From the NCBI GenBank assembly GCA_900317155.1, contig ONFO01000022.1:22234-86233 (forward strand): a stretch of DNA of 64,000 nt. The letters run 5' to 3'. This document shows positions 33,250-42,081 of the stretch, in pieces. A program made the position numbers and the translations under genes. Numbering within the stretch: position 1 is the first letter of the stretch; each line of letters starts with the position of its first letter. The notes beneath the pieces were generated by a model that was given only the letters and a program-made list of their open reading frames with translations, ran no database searches and was not told the DNA's origin. The stretch comes from an uncultured Bacteroidales bacterium (lineage in GTDB: Bacteria; Bacteroidota; Bacteroidia; Bacteroidales; F082).

Positions 33250-33273
33250 CCCCAAACAAAAACACCTAACCCT

Positions 33274-34155
33274 ATGAATCACCCCATTCAAGAAGGCTAT
33301 ATGCCTTATCTCGGCTACCAGACCTACTACCGCATTGTCGGTGAACCTTCAAGCAAGCCCGCATTGCTTTGTCTGCACGGCGGACCGGGCAGCACACACA
33401 ACTATTTCGAGGTGCTGGACCGCATCGCCGACACAGGCCGTCAGGTCATCTCCTACGACCAAATCGGCTGCGGCAACTCCTACCTCGACGGCCACCCCGA
33501 ACTGTGGACCCAAGAGACCTGGATCAACGAACTCATCGCCCTGCGCGAGCACCTGCACCTCGACCAGATCCACCTCCTCGGCCAGTCATGGGGCGCCATG
33601 CAGGCTATCGCCTACATCATCGACTGCCAGCCCAAGGGCATCAAGTCGGTCATCCTCTCTTCGGGCCATGCCTCCAGCTCGCTGTGGGCCAGCGAGCAGC
33701 ACCGCCTCATCAAATACATGTCGGCAGAAGACCAAGAGGCCATCCGCCATGCCGAAGCCACCGGGAAATGGGACGACCCCGACTATCTCCGCGCCAACGA
33801 GCATTATTATGAGCGTTATGTCATCAGCGTGGATGAAAACTCGCCCGAGTGTATCCGTCGCCCGAAACGCGCCGGCAACGAAGCCTACCTTTACGGCTGG
33901 GGACCCAACGAATACCAACCCCTAGGCGATCTGGCCGACTTCGAATACACCGACCGTCTGCACCAAATCACACAGCCTTGCCTGATATGCAGTGGCACCC
34001 GCGACATCTGCACCCCCGTGGTGGCTGCCTCGCTCTACGAGAACATCCCCAACAGCCGTTGGGAAGTCTTCAAAGGCGCACGCCACACCTGCTTCGTCGA
34101 ACAGACCGACAAGTACTGCGAGATACTGGAAAAATGGCTGGAGGAATTTGATTAA
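33274..34155 (+). CDS. Proline iminopeptidase-family alpha/beta hydrolase
   Basis: 293 residues from the ATG at 33274; an in-frame TTG upstream overlaps the promoter box. HGGPGSTHNYFE is the oxyanion-hole motif typical of the prolyl aminopeptidase family, GQSWGAMQ carries the nucleophilic serine (about residue 105), SGTRDICTP the aspartate and GARHTCFVEQ the histidine. The family removes N-terminal proline from peptides, and related members are epoxide hydrolases or lactonases. No signal peptide, so cytoplasmic. Codon use is unusually GC-rich with many CCG/GCC codons compared with the preceding island. Confidence 0.87.
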   Translation: MNHPIQEGYMPYLGYQTYYRIVGEPSSKPALLCLHGGPGSTHNYFEVLDRIADTGRQVISYDQIGCGNSYLDGHPELWTQETWINELIALREHLHLDQIHLLGQSWGAMQAIAYIIDCQPKGIKSVILSSGHASSSLWASEQHRLIKYMSAEDQEAIRHAEATGKWDDPDYLRANEHYYERYVISVDENSPECIRRPKRAGNEAYLYGWGPNEYQPLGDLADFEYTDRLHQITQPCLICSGTRDICTPVVAASLYENIPNSRWEVFKGARHTCFVEQTDKYCEILEKWLEEFD

Positions 34156-34177
34156 ACTTCATCTTTTCCATGCTGAA

Positions 34178-35644
34178 TTATGCCCCGACGAACTCCACAC
34201 CAAGGTCCTTGCAAACCGTTTGTGCAGTGGTGCGACCGCTTTGGGCTGCCGGGGGAAGTCCGCCGGAATAGGCCGTCCGTTGCCCCGTAAAATATAAGCC
34301 TTCGCGGTAACGAACAGGCGCGTGGTACAAGCGTCGGAAGGGCGGCCAGTCCGTCATGTAGCTTCCCTCAAAGGTGCCGCAATAACGCTCGTATGTGAGC
34401 GGCGTGGCCATGTCGGTCACAGCCACAGCATCCTTGATTACGGGAATAACCTCACTGATGGCTGCAATGAAATCAGCCATCACCTCTTTTTTCTTGTCTG
34501 CATAGCTGCCGTCTTCCTTGGCCGCTTTCCAATAACCGTAAGTGGGGCCGTGAAGCAGACAAGTGATGACGCTGCAACCTTCGGGAGCATAGCCTTCCTC
34601 TGTGACATAGTTGTTCACGACAATTGTTTTGTAGGTGCGCCTAGCAGCTTGCAGAGGATGAGGCAGCACAATCTGCATGGAGCGAGGCCACGAAGACAAA
34701 TCGGCCTTGACTCCGATACCGAGAAACATGCATTGAGTCGTCCGAAGCCCCGACCGCATCTTTTTGGCCCAGCTGTCTTGTAATGGCTCTTTGAAAAGCG
34801 TGTCGATGGCACTTCGGGCATCCGCCGAAATGACTACGACATCTGCCGTAAGCATCTCGTCCTTGGTACGAACCGACCACTGTTTCCCTTCAAGGAAGAT
34901 CTCCTCCGCAGGGGTCTGGTATCGAATTATTCCACCACAACTTTTGAACGTTTCGGCTATGTTTTGCGCCATGCGTAGCGAGCCGCCTTTAGGATAGCCG
35001 CTATCGCCCACATTGAAGGTGCCAAGGGTGTAGATGAACGACAACGCATTGATTTCAGGCTCCACAACGGCGGCCAAAAGTGCCCTTATCCGTGGATTTT
35101 TGAACCATTTGGCATAGGCTCGCGCCGACTGGGCCATCAAAAATGGTGTGACGAGGACGGCGGGCAACATTTTGACATATTCCCAAACGGAAAACGGCTT
35201 GGGGTTTTGGACTTTTAGGCTCCATAAATCTCCGATAGGCTGATGGAAATGCTTGAAACAGGCCAAGTGAAAACGGAGACGCCACAAGGCAAACTTATCC
35301 ATCAAGCCAGTGATTTCCAGCCCATGCAAGTCGCGAAACAGGGGCATGGTACCTTTTTCGTCCACCAAGGTATAGATAGGATCTTTGAAAAAGACGGGGT
35401 TGTTATCCTGCAATGCGCCGGTTTCCAACCAAACCTGATGCAAAGGGATTTCCTTCTTGGCTCCGATGAGCCAGTGGATGCCACCCTCGAAGGTGTAGCC
35501 CTTGCGCTTCCAGCTGGTTGAGACTCCTCCTGGACCAGCAGCCTTCTCCAACACAAGCGTATGGATGCCTGAACGTTGCAGATAGACAGCGGTAGTGAGT
35601 CCCGAGATGCCTGCGCCGATGATTATTGCTGTCCGTTGAGCCAT
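34178..35644 (-). CDS. FAD-dependent oxidoreductase of the phytoene desaturase/carotenoid isomerase type
   Basis: 488 residues. The Rossmann FAD-binding motif IIGAGISGLTTAVYLQRSG starts at residue 7. The C-terminus has MTDWPPFRRLYHAP and GLYFTGQRTAYSGGLPPAAQSGRTTAQ, the family's second FAD contact. Members desaturate or isomerise carotenoids or saturate retinol-like polyenes. No other carotenoid genes are near, so the substrate is open. Cytoplasmic or membrane-associated. It starts 4 bp after the zinc-ribbon gene stop, so the two are co-expressed. Confidence 0.85.
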   Translation of the reverse strand: MAQRTAIIIGAGISGLTTAVYLQRSGIHTLVLEKAAGPGGVSTSWKRKGYTFEGGIHWLIGAKKEIPLHQVWLETGALQDNNPVFFKDPIYTLVDEKGTMPLFRDLHGLEITGLMDKFALWRLRFHLACFKHFHQPIGDLWSLKVQNPKPFSVWEYVKMLPAVLVTPFLMAQSARAYAKWFKNPRIRALLAAVVEPEINALSFIYTLGTFNVGDSGYPKGGSLRMAQNIAETFKSCGGIIRYQTPAEEIFLEGKQWSVRTKDEMLTADVVVISADARSAIDTLFKEPLQDSWAKKMRSGLRTTQCMFLGIGVKADLSSWPRSMQIVLPHPLQAARRTYKTIVVNNYVTEEGYAPEGCSVITCLLHGPTYGYWKAAKEDGSYADKKKEVMADFIAAISEVIPVIKDAVAVTDMATPLTYERYCGTFEGSYMTDWPPFRRLYHAPVRYREGLYFTGQRTAYSGGLPPAAQSGRTTAQTVCKDLGVEFVGA

Positions 35645-35648
35645 GAAA

Positions 35649-35918
35649 TCATTGTTTCCAACGCTTGAGCGTCGGGAAATACTGCCGCATCATGCCCTTG
35701 TACTCGTCCTTGGTCATGGGTTTGGGCATGTTCTTGTTGACTACATCCACGAACTGCGAGCAGAACTCTATCATCTCGTCCATGGTGCAGTCCTGCGTAA
35801 ACTTGCCGTCTTTGTAGCAATACATGCAGTAGTCTTCGTTCTTGCTTCCGTCGGCATTGGTGCCGAGAATTTCCTCTGTGAGCGGCATTCCGCAGCTCTG
35901 ACAAAATTTTAGTTCCAT
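35649..35918 (-). CDS. Zn_ribbon_2-type zinc-binding protein
   Basis: 89 residues that consist only of the zinc-ribbon domain (CQSCGMPL, YCMYCYKDGKF) and the following helices (MTKDEYKGMMRQYFPTLKRW). It is about 80% identical to the N-terminal domain of the PNPOx fusion at 15225-15956, so the two are paralogues or one derived from the other. A role in metal sensing or storage can only be guessed. First-to-last order with the oxidoreductase is continuous. Confidence 0.85.
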   Translation of the reverse strand: MELKFCQSCGMPLTEEILGTNADGSKNEDYCMYCYKDGKFTQDCTMDEMIEFCSQFVDVVNKNMPKPMTKDEYKGMMRQYFPTLKRWKQ

Positions 35919-35927
35919 TTTTTAGTG

Positions 35928-36677
35928 TTATTTGATTGTCTGTTTGTCCTGTTCAAGCTTCTCTTTGGCCTGACGGATTATTTCATCAGCTTCTATCGTC
36001 TCTTGAAACAACTGTTGGCTAGAAGTTCCTTCTTCGTCGTGTTCATTATTCACTGAACGCATTTGGCTGAATTCTTTCAGTTCCTCTTCGCTTACTTTCA
36101 TCATCTGCATACAACGGTTGCGTGTTGTCTGTAAGGACTTCAAAAACGCGTAACTGACATAATAATACATTGGAAAACCGAGGTCAAGGAAGCTTTCTAT
36201 GTATTGAGCGTATCCCGATTCGAGTACATCCTTTTTCAATTCATCCAACACTTGTTGTTGGTAAGAACGACGCAGGCTGTAAAAAGAAGAGACCTCGTGG
36301 ACAAAGTTGACATTGCCGAGGGTGTTGAACGTCTCGATATTAGAAGAAAAAATGTTTTCTGTCGTTTCAGAAAACTCCTCAGCGGCAACCGTAACGGCTG
36401 GCATGATATTGAAACGCAGGCTGTCGAAATACTCGGGGTGACGCGCAACCTCTAATTCTGCTTCTTTTGCCCGATGAATTGCGGATTCGGCTTTTTGCAC
36501 CTGTTCAATGGTCTTGTCAAAGTCATAGAGGATCATCATGACCATTTCCTTCTTGGCCGCTGCTTTATGGCGCCTGTCGATGATGGCAGAGGTGCCGAAG
36601 GTGAGTATGATGGAGAAGGTTGTCGCGAGAAGCGTCAACAGAAACTGTTTGGTGCCGGACGAAGGTTTTTCTTTCAT
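35928..36677 (-). CDS. Membrane-anchored hypothetical protein (DUF6090-like layout)
   Basis: 249 residues: one N-terminal membrane helix (about 11-32), then a long helical part rich in Glu, Lys and Gln. It resembles DUF6090-type Bacteroidetes proteins in layout but lacks a motif I can name. The remainder is probably exposed outside or in the periplasm as a coiled-coil-like domain. It lies 9 bp upstream of the zinc-ribbon gene and 7 bp downstream of the HTH_42 gene, in one apparent operon from 37752 to 34178. Confidence 0.65.
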   Translation of the reverse strand: MKEKPSSGTKQFLLTLLATTFSIILTFGTSAIIDRRHKAAAKKEMVMMILYDFDKTIEQVQKAESAIHRAKEAELEVARHPEYFDSLRFNIMPAVTVAAEEFSETTENIFSSNIETFNTLGNVNFVHEVSSFYSLRRSYQQQVLDELKKDVLESGYAQYIESFLDLGFPMYYYVSYAFLKSLQTTRNRCMQMMKVSEEELKEFSQMRSVNNEHDEEGTSSQQLFQETIEADEIIRQAKEKLEQDKQTIK

Positions 36678-36684
36678 ATACTTT

Positions 36685-37752
36685 TCATTTTAGTTGGTAT
36701 GTCTTATATCGTTTCCATTCTTCTTGTATGTCAGTCTCGTGCTCACCCATGAAGAATGTGGCTTGTAATTCATCCTTGAAAGGCGTCCAGTTGCCGCAAA
36801 TCACGCCGTCATGGGCAATGATAGGCTGGAAGATGCCGCTGTTGTTGTGCGCCTTGTGGCTATAGTCTGGCGAGAGGACGATGTCGCGGCTCTTGTAGCC
36901 GATGAGGTATTCGTCGTAAGGCGGAATCAGGAGATATTTGCCTTTGCGGAAACCACGGGTGCGGCAATCGTCTGTAAAATAATATTCCCTGCGTGGTAGA
37001 GACGCACGGTCGTGCGTCTCAACATACAGGTAATCTCCTAAAATCTCAATTCCCCGCCTGCAATCATTGATATTCAGCCCCGACCACCACACAAAATCCT
37101 CCAAGGTGGCAGGCTGGCGGCTTTGGAAATATTTCCGCGCAAGCATCGCCAAAGCCTCGTCGCGGTCGGCAGAGGATGTATTGCAACGCTTGGAAGCGTT
37201 GCCTACCTTATCGGCGGCAAGGGCATAGGTCGCCTTCATCGGCAACAAGTCGCCGCTGCAAAGCGTGCCTGACAGTTCAGCATAGCGGATGTGATACGAC
37301 AGGCGATGGTCGTCCATGTAGATGTCTTTCTCCGCCAAGGCCTCAACGAAGTCTTCCTTGGTGACGCTGCCCTTTTCGGCAGCCGTCTGGACAAGAATCT
37401 CCCTAATGCGTTTCACTTCCTCTTCAGGAATGGTAATCTTGTTACTACTCATCCATCCCTTGATGACCGCCAATGCCTTCGCCGAACAGAGTTCGAGCAA
37501 GGGCCAATAGTCCTCGGCCGACACGAGTTGCCAAGTGCCGCGCATCAGGTGCATACGGATGATCTGACCGCTGTCGAAGGCCTTCTTAAAGGCTTTGGAA
37601 GAGGGTTTCTTGGTCCGCATCGCCACCGCCCAACGCATCAGGCGATATTCCTGCGCCTGCATCGCGCCCATGTGTTTGACCACCTCTTCGGGCTTGTCAA
37701 ATTGGGGGCAGATGAGCTGCTGGTTGAGTAAACGAAGGGCTATGGAGTTCAT
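36685..37752 (-). CDS. Winged-helix HTH_42 (YcaQ-like) DNA-binding protein with two palindrome-encoded inserts
   Basis: 355 residues. Signature segments include MGAMQAQEYRLMRWAVAMR, IIRMHLMRGTWQLVSAEDYWPLL, PATLEDFVWWSGL and YLLIPPYDEYLIGYKSRD, as in HTH_42 proteins such as E. coli YcaQ, a DNA glycosylase acting on interstrand crosslinks. Two short in-frame stretches break the family pattern: THDRASLPRR around residue 247 and KVGNASKRCNTSS around 187. Each corresponds to a perfect palindrome in the DNA (36999-37020 and 37183-37202). It is transcribed ahead of the membrane, zinc-ribbon and oxidoreductase genes. Confidence 0.85.
   Translation of the reverse strand: MNSIALRLLNQQLICPQFDKPEEVVKHMGAMQAQEYRLMRWAVAMRTKKPSSKAFKKAFDSGQIIRMHLMRGTWQLVSAEDYWPLLELCSAKALAVIKGWMSSNKITIPEEEVKRIREILVQTAAEKGSVTKEDFVEALAEKDIYMDDHRLSYHIRYAELSGTLCSGDLLPMKATYALAADKVGNASKRCNTSSADRDEALAMLARKYFQSRQPATLEDFVWWSGLNINDCRRGIEILGDYLYVETHDRASLPRREYYFTDDCRTRGFRKGKYLLIPPYDEYLIGYKSRDIVLSPDYSHKAHNNSGIFQPIIAHDGVICGNWTPFKDELQATFFMGEHETDIQEEWKRYKTYQLK
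36999..37020. repeat. Palindrome within the HTH_42 gene (1)
   Basis: GAGACGCACG-GT-CGTGCGTCTC: perfect 10-bp arms with a 2-nt loop, in frame, encoding part of THDRASLP on the minus strand. Confidence 0.8.
37183..37202. repeat. Palindrome within the HTH_42 gene (2)
   Basis: GCAACGCTT-GG-AAGCGTTGC: perfect 9-bp arms with a 2-nt loop, in frame, encoding GNASKRC on the minus strand. Confidence 0.8.
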
Positions 37753-37755
37753 GCG

Positions 37756-39021
37756 TCAATGGTATTGTTCAACAAAATCGCGCACCAGGCGAAACACTGG
37801 TTCGTAACTGTCGAAAATGGCGTTTTCGTAGGTATCGTAAATGGTGTGGTAGTATTTATAAGCATCGCCTTCTTGGTTCTCCAAAAAAATGCACGGTACA
37901 TGTCGCGTCGCAAAAGAATAATGGTCGCTATTGGCGGCCAACTTGCCCCGATTTAAGGCTTTGAAGTAGTGTTTCTCATTATTGATTTGCTCAAACAAAG
38001 CGAATCCGCACAAACCTTCATCGCTGGTCTCACAATATTGCACCGGGTTATTGTCGCCAATCATATCGATGTTGAAGAGGTACTTGATCTGCTCCAACGG
38101 CACGATGGGATTCTTTGCGAAATATTCCGAGCCACGCAGGTTGGCGTCTTCGCCCGAGAAGGCGATGAAATACATGTCGTATTCGGGTTTGTTTTTGGCA
38201 TAATAGGCGGCCAAAGTGACGATGGCGGCCGTGCCCGAGGCGTTGTCGTTGGCGCCAGCGTAATACACTCTGCGGCCAAGGTTGCCCAAATGGTCGTAAT
38301 GCGCCGTGAAGACATAGCAGCTATCGTGTCGGCGACCTTCCACCTTGGCGATGACGTTAAAGCACTCGTAATCCTTCAGGAATTTGTTGTCCACTTTCAC
38401 ACGGATGTTTTTCACGCCATCGATGGCTTCGGGCGTTACCCAGATAATGGGTTTATCGACCACACGATGACCATAAGCCTTGAAGAACTTGATGGGCGAC
38501 GGCCAAATATAGAGAAATCCAGCATTGGGGGCTTCCTTTTTTTGCAGCGGCTTAAAAACATCACCATGCCGATAAGTGAACCAGAACTCACAAGCAACGA
38601 GACAGTTGACATACTCGGGCTTGGCTAAGTCGGCCATCATCTTTTCAGCATCGAAGTTCAGCGTATCAACGTGATACACAGGGAATGTACCATAGATGCC
38701 AGGTGAGTATTCACGCATGGAGAAATCATGTCCAGGCTTAAGTTTCTTTCCATCGGCCCACATCTTCATCTTGCCAGAGAAGGTGTTGATATCCAACGTG
38801 AAAGGCTGGCAAACCACCTCATCAACACCAGCCTTGACAAATTCTTTTTCAAGGTACTTTCCAGCCTTGTTGGCCCCATCCTTGGCATAACCTCGACCTT
38901 GGTATTTCGAAGAGCTCAATTCCTTGACAATCTGCTTGTAATGCACCAAATCCTGAGCATTTAACTGTATCGTAGCAAAGAAAAAGGCGAACAGGATCCC
39001 GATAATTACTCTTTTTGTCAT
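37756..39021 (-). CDS. Exported M28-family metallopeptidase
   Basis: 421 residues from the ATG at 39021; the frame extends upstream to 39192 but the signal peptide (MTKRVIIGILFAFFF ... LNAQ) starts here. Metal-site segments of the M28 family follow: TAHYDHLG (about 238), GANDNASGTA (about 254), AFSGEDANLRGSEYF, FNIDMIGD and SDHYSFATRHVP. It should bind two zinc ions and remove N-terminal residues from peptides in the periplasm or outside. No T9SS domain is present. It overlaps neither neighbour and lies only 3 bp downstream of the HTH_42 gene start, in the same direction. Confidence 0.88.
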   Translation of the reverse strand: MTKRVIIGILFAFFFATIQLNAQDLVHYKQIVKELSSSKYQGRGYAKDGANKAGKYLEKEFVKAGVDEVVCQPFTLDINTFSGKMKMWADGKKLKPGHDFSMREYSPGIYGTFPVYHVDTLNFDAEKMMADLAKPEYVNCLVACEFWFTYRHGDVFKPLQKKEAPNAGFLYIWPSPIKFFKAYGHRVVDKPIIWVTPEAIDGVKNIRVKVDNKFLKDYECFNVIAKVEGRRHDSCYVFTAHYDHLGNLGRRVYYAGANDNASGTAAIVTLAAYYAKNKPEYDMYFIAFSGEDANLRGSEYFAKNPIVPLEQIKYLFNIDMIGDNNPVQYCETSDEGLCGFALFEQINNEKHYFKALNRGKLAANSDHYSFATRHVPCIFLENQEGDAYKYYHTIYDTYENAIFDSYEPVFRLVRDFVEQYH

Positions 39022-39045
39022 GACTTTTTTGTTTAAAAATCGTCG

Positions 39046-39053
39046 CAAAAATA
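39046..39053 (-). promoter_or_regulatory. Promoter -7 box for the M28 peptidase gene
   Basis: Minus-strand TATTTTTG, 24 bp upstream of the ATG at 39021. Apart from the palindrome at 39317-39376, the rest of 39054-39401 shows nothing. Confidence 0.55.
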
Positions 39054-39316
39054 GGGTTTTCCTGTTTTTCCAACAAATTTCTCGTAACATACGGCACTGT
39101 CCTAATGATTTTTTTGGAAAAGGAGTCTCAAATCGCCTTGATGTGTTCGAAAGCCAATCCATCGAAATGCCATCATTTTGCCCTTGTCTCACGTTATTTC
39201 CGTTCGTGTTTTTTTGAAACTAACGGTTGTTGTAGCATCTCTTAGACCAAAAAGAATGGTAATCAATACGTTACAAAACCAATAATTCTTAAGTTTCAAA
39301 GTCAGGAAAATATAAA

Positions 39317-39376
39317 GCTGTCATACCATGCAAGCCGCACTGGAATCCAACTATGCGACTGCCATGATATGACAGC
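39317..39376. repeat. Intergenic palindromic element related to the polyprenyl synthetase insert
   Basis: GCTGTCATA (39317-39325) and TATGACAGC (39368-39376) are perfect 9-bp arms. Internal segments AAGCCGCA and TGCGACTGCCATGATATGACAGCC align with the reverse complement of the element at 48748-48817, so both belong to one dispersed family. Confidence 0.65.
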
Positions 39377-39401
39377 CTTACCATTTCCGTTTTTCGGATA
39401 A

Positions 39402-39980
39402 TTATCTACCACTCAAGAACGAGTCTTCTCTGTATGGACGCGAAGGCTGGCTCTTTCTGCTTTCCGATTTCGAAGTCGTATTGGAAAGACGCTTCAAATA
39501 GGCCTTTTCCACATAGTCTGTACCATATTCATTCTCATAAATGAACGAATCCTTGTTCAAATCGACAATATTCATCTTATAGGTTTTAACAGGATGTTCG
39601 ATATTCATATAAAGAATGGCATCAGATTTATCATACGAATAGGTGAATTTGGTAACCAAAGTAGTGTCAGGGCAAATGATGGTATCGTAAACCGCTGGAT
39701 TGTCGCTGATTTTCTTTATAATGGTGTCTTGGCTTCTGTCGCGCATCTCACCCGTCTTGTCTTCCCTGAAAATCAAGTCAATACCACTCTGTGAGTCACC
39801 AGGAACCATGTCGTAAGTTTCCATGGAAGCAGCAATGGGGTTGCCTGCATAGTCAATGTTGTAATACTGAATTTTTTCCACACCCCAAGTGCCTACAAAC
39901 GACTTATAGTCATTCTTCCCGCATGAGGTGAACAAAACTGTGGCAATAGCACACAATGTCAATAATTTAATTCTCTTCAT
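39402..39980 (-). CDS. Lipocalin-like lipoprotein (1)
   Basis: 192 residues from the ATG at 39980 with a lipobox (LFTSCGK), so probably lipid-anchored. The start FVGTWGVEKIQYYN and later strands (DPGT-like loop, FTYSYDKSDAILYMNI) look like the lipocalin-like small lipoproteins of Bacteroidetes. No ligand is known. It forms a pair with the similar gene at 40000-40482 in the same direction. Confidence 0.75.
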   Translation of the reverse strand: MKRIKLLTLCAIATVLFTSCGKNDYKSFVGTWGVEKIQYYNIDYAGNPIAASMETYDMVPGDSQSGIDLIFREDKTGEMRDRSQDTIIKKISDNPAVYDTIICPDTTLVTKFTYSYDKSDAILYMNIEHPVKTYKMNIVDLNKDSFIYENEYGTDYVEKAYLKRLSNTTSKSESRKSQPSRPYREDSFLSGR

Positions 39981-39999
39981 TTTTAGATTTATTTTATAG

Positions 40000-40482
40000 T
40001 TAATCAATTCGTTTCAAGAAAAACCTTTCAAAGAAAGGCGTAGGCTCTGAGAAATAGTTGATCCACGAAGCAGTAATGCTGCTGTCAGTCAATTCCTCAA
40101 TGTCCATATTGGCACTGGTCGCATCCGAAAAAACGGAAACAATCCAAGAGGTGTTGTAAATGGTAAGTATATGATTTACAGAATCATAATCATAATCACA
40201 ATTAAACTTCTTAATCAAGGCGGGACTGTCGTTCAGCAAGAGTCTACCCGTGCCGTCGGCATAAAAAAACACCTCATAGCCATGACCTTCGCCTACCTCA
40301 TATTGGAAAGTCTCCCATTTTTCGTAGCCTGTACTATCGGTCCGACAACTGACATATTGTTCACATCCCCAATGTCCTACCAAAGGTGAGTTGGCATATT
40401 TCTCCTGTTTGCGACATGAGGTCATCGCAAGCAAAACCATGGTCATCAGGGCCAAGACATCGATTTGAATCTTTTTTTTCAT
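40000..40482 (-). CDS. Lipocalin-like lipoprotein (2)
   Basis: 160 residues with a lipobox (AMTSCRK). LVGHWGCEQYVSC and GRLLLNDSPALIKKFNCDYDYDSVNHILTIY follow the same plan as the downstream protein, so the two are tandem paralogues. Envelope-anchored; function unknown. Confidence 0.75.
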   Translation of the reverse strand: MKKKIQIDVLALMTMVLLAMTSCRKQEKYANSPLVGHWGCEQYVSCRTDSTGYEKWETFQYEVGEGHGYEVFFYADGTGRLLLNDSPALIKKFNCDYDYDSVNHILTIYNTSWIVSVFSDATSANMDIEELTDSSITASWINYFSEPTPFFERFFLKRID

Positions 40483-40496
40483 TGTATTTTTCGTTG

Positions 40497-40504
40497 CAAA
40501 AATA
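40497..40504 (-). promoter_or_regulatory. Promoter -7 box for the lipoprotein pair
   Basis: Minus-strand TATTTTTG, 14 bp before the start at 40482; divergent from the box at 40535-40542. Confidence 0.55.
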
Positions 40505-40534
40505 GGATTAATTCAAATATCGCGCCAAATTTTC

Positions 40535-40542
40535 TAATTTTG
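40535..40542 (+). promoter_or_regulatory. Promoter -7 box for the secreted nuclease/phosphatase gene
   Basis: TAATTTTG, 19 bp upstream of the ATG at 40562. Confidence 0.55.
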
Positions 40543-40561
40543 CATCATTAATTCTCACAAA

Positions 40562-41860
40562 ATGAAACGAAAAATACACCTTCTTATTATAATTTTGTGG
40601 ACGACCTTGTTCGTTCAAGCCCAAGATACGCTCACGGTGATGCAGTACAATCTGTTGTATTACGGCAATTATAATAGCGGATATGCTGATTGCTTCGAGA
40701 CCAACAATAACACGCAACGCAAAGACGAATGCATTCGCACCATCGTCAATTATGTGAAGCCCGACATCTTCACCGTCTGCGAGTTTGGTGCCACGCAACA
40801 GCTACAGAATGATTTTTTGCGGCACAACTTGAATATTAATGGCGCCGACTATTGGCAATCCGATAACATTATTAATAGTGCAGGCAGCAATATCATCAAC
40901 CACATCTTCTTTGACTCGCGCAAGATGGGTCTGAAGAAACACGTAGCCCTACGTACCCAACCTCGCGATACCGATGTCTACGAGCTTTATCTGAAGACCC
41001 CTAGCTTGGCTGCCGGCGACACCATCAAGCTCGTGTGCATCGTGGCGCATCCAAAGGCTGGAATGGGCTTTGAAAGCGACCGCCGCGCATTAATGCAAAA
41101 GGCCATGGATTATGTCAACGCAAGCTATCCCACCGACAACGTGCTGATTATGGGCGATTTCAATATGTATGGAGCCAGTGAACCAGGTTATCGTTTGCTC
41201 ACCCAGACCTACAGCAATCCGAGCATCTGTTTCATGGATCCTTTGGCACTGGTAGGCGGCGTAGGAGAGTGGAACAACAATGCATCGTTTACCCCTTTCC
41301 ACACACAGTCTACAAGGAGTTATTCTGACGAATGTTTCTCCAGTGGCGGTCTCGACGATCGCTTCGACTTCATCCTGATGGCTGATGAGATTGCCTTTAG
41401 CTACAATCATATGCGCTATGTCCAGGGCTCTTATCATGCCGTGGGCAACGACGGCAACCATTTTAACCAAAGTGTAAACCAAGGATATAACTCAGCTGTG
41501 CCCGCCGAGGTCGCAGAAGCCCTCTTCAATAGTTCCGACCACCTCCCCGTGACGATGAAAATCGCGGTGGATGTGCATCTTGGTGTGGAAGACCACGAGA
41601 TACAGAGCCTCTACGCCACTGTGGCTCCCAACCCTGCATCCGACAGGGCTGTCGTGGCTTTCTTCAATCCCTTACAAGGACAGGTACAATTTGAATTATA
41701 TTCGCTGCAAGGGCAATTAATGCAACGTGAAGCAGCCGCTTTTGACGAGGGTTCGCAGCAATATGAGCTTTCGTTTCATGACCTCACTAAAGGGTTTTAT
41801 TTGCTGAGAATCAAACATAGTGGTGGCTGGGAGCAAACGGTGAAGCTTATTGTTCAGTAA
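40562..41860 (+). CDS. Secreted endonuclease/exonuclease/phosphatase-family protein with T9SS sorting domain
   Basis: 432 residues with a signal peptide (1-20). The metal-dependent EEP fold is shown by LTVMQYNLLYYG, CEFGATQQL (catalytic Glu), LIMGDFNMYGA (about 197) and FNSSDHLPVTMKI (about 327, catalytic Asp-His). It could hydrolyse DNA, sphingolipid or inositol phosphates outside the cell. The C-terminal 80 residues are T9SS type A (APNPASDRAVV ... YSLQGQLM ... GFYLLRIKHSGGWEQTVKLIVQ). Confidence 0.87.
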   Translation: MKRKIHLLIIILWTTLFVQAQDTLTVMQYNLLYYGNYNSGYADCFETNNNTQRKDECIRTIVNYVKPDIFTVCEFGATQQLQNDFLRHNLNINGADYWQSDNIINSAGSNIINHIFFDSRKMGLKKHVALRTQPRDTDVYELYLKTPSLAAGDTIKLVCIVAHPKAGMGFESDRRALMQKAMDYVNASYPTDNVLIMGDFNMYGASEPGYRLLTQTYSNPSICFMDPLALVGGVGEWNNNASFTPFHTQSTRSYSDECFSSGGLDDRFDFILMADEIAFSYNHMRYVQGSYHAVGNDGNHFNQSVNQGYNSAVPAEVAEALFNSSDHLPVTMKIAVDVHLGVEDHEIQSLYATVAPNPASDRAVVAFFNPLQGQVQFELYSLQGQLMQREAAAFDEGSQQYELSFHDLTKGFYLLRIKHSGGWEQTVKLIVQ

Positions 41861-41867
41861 AAGCGGG

Positions 41868-42060
41868 CCTCAACAGGTATGTCATTCCTACGAGGGCAGA
41901 AGCAGGCAGCAGAAAGCATGTCATTCCTACGTAAGGCGGTGTGTTGGCAGGAATCTATGCTTTCTGATGCCGTGTCAATAAGGTTTTCTGCTTTGTACCG
42001 CCTCCCATAGATTGACTACGTCGAATGCAAAGCATTTCCCTCTCCCGCACATACCTTTGC
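41868..42060. repeat. Dispersed repeat block, copy 1
   Basis: The gap between 41861 and 42081 is filled with short modules: GCCTCAACAGGTATGTCATTCC, AGAAAGCAT (41911-41919) pairing with ATGCTTTCT (41957-41965), and CCATAGATTGACTACGTCGAATGC. The same modules recur in a different order at 49133-49340. Confidence 0.6.
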
Positions 42061-42081
42061 TGGAATGACATGGGGCTGGCT

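Noticed and set aside
34178-34783. Plus-strand frames opposite the oxidoreductase gene
   Set aside because: They lack motifs, and the minus frame has the FAD-binding signature and family C-terminus.
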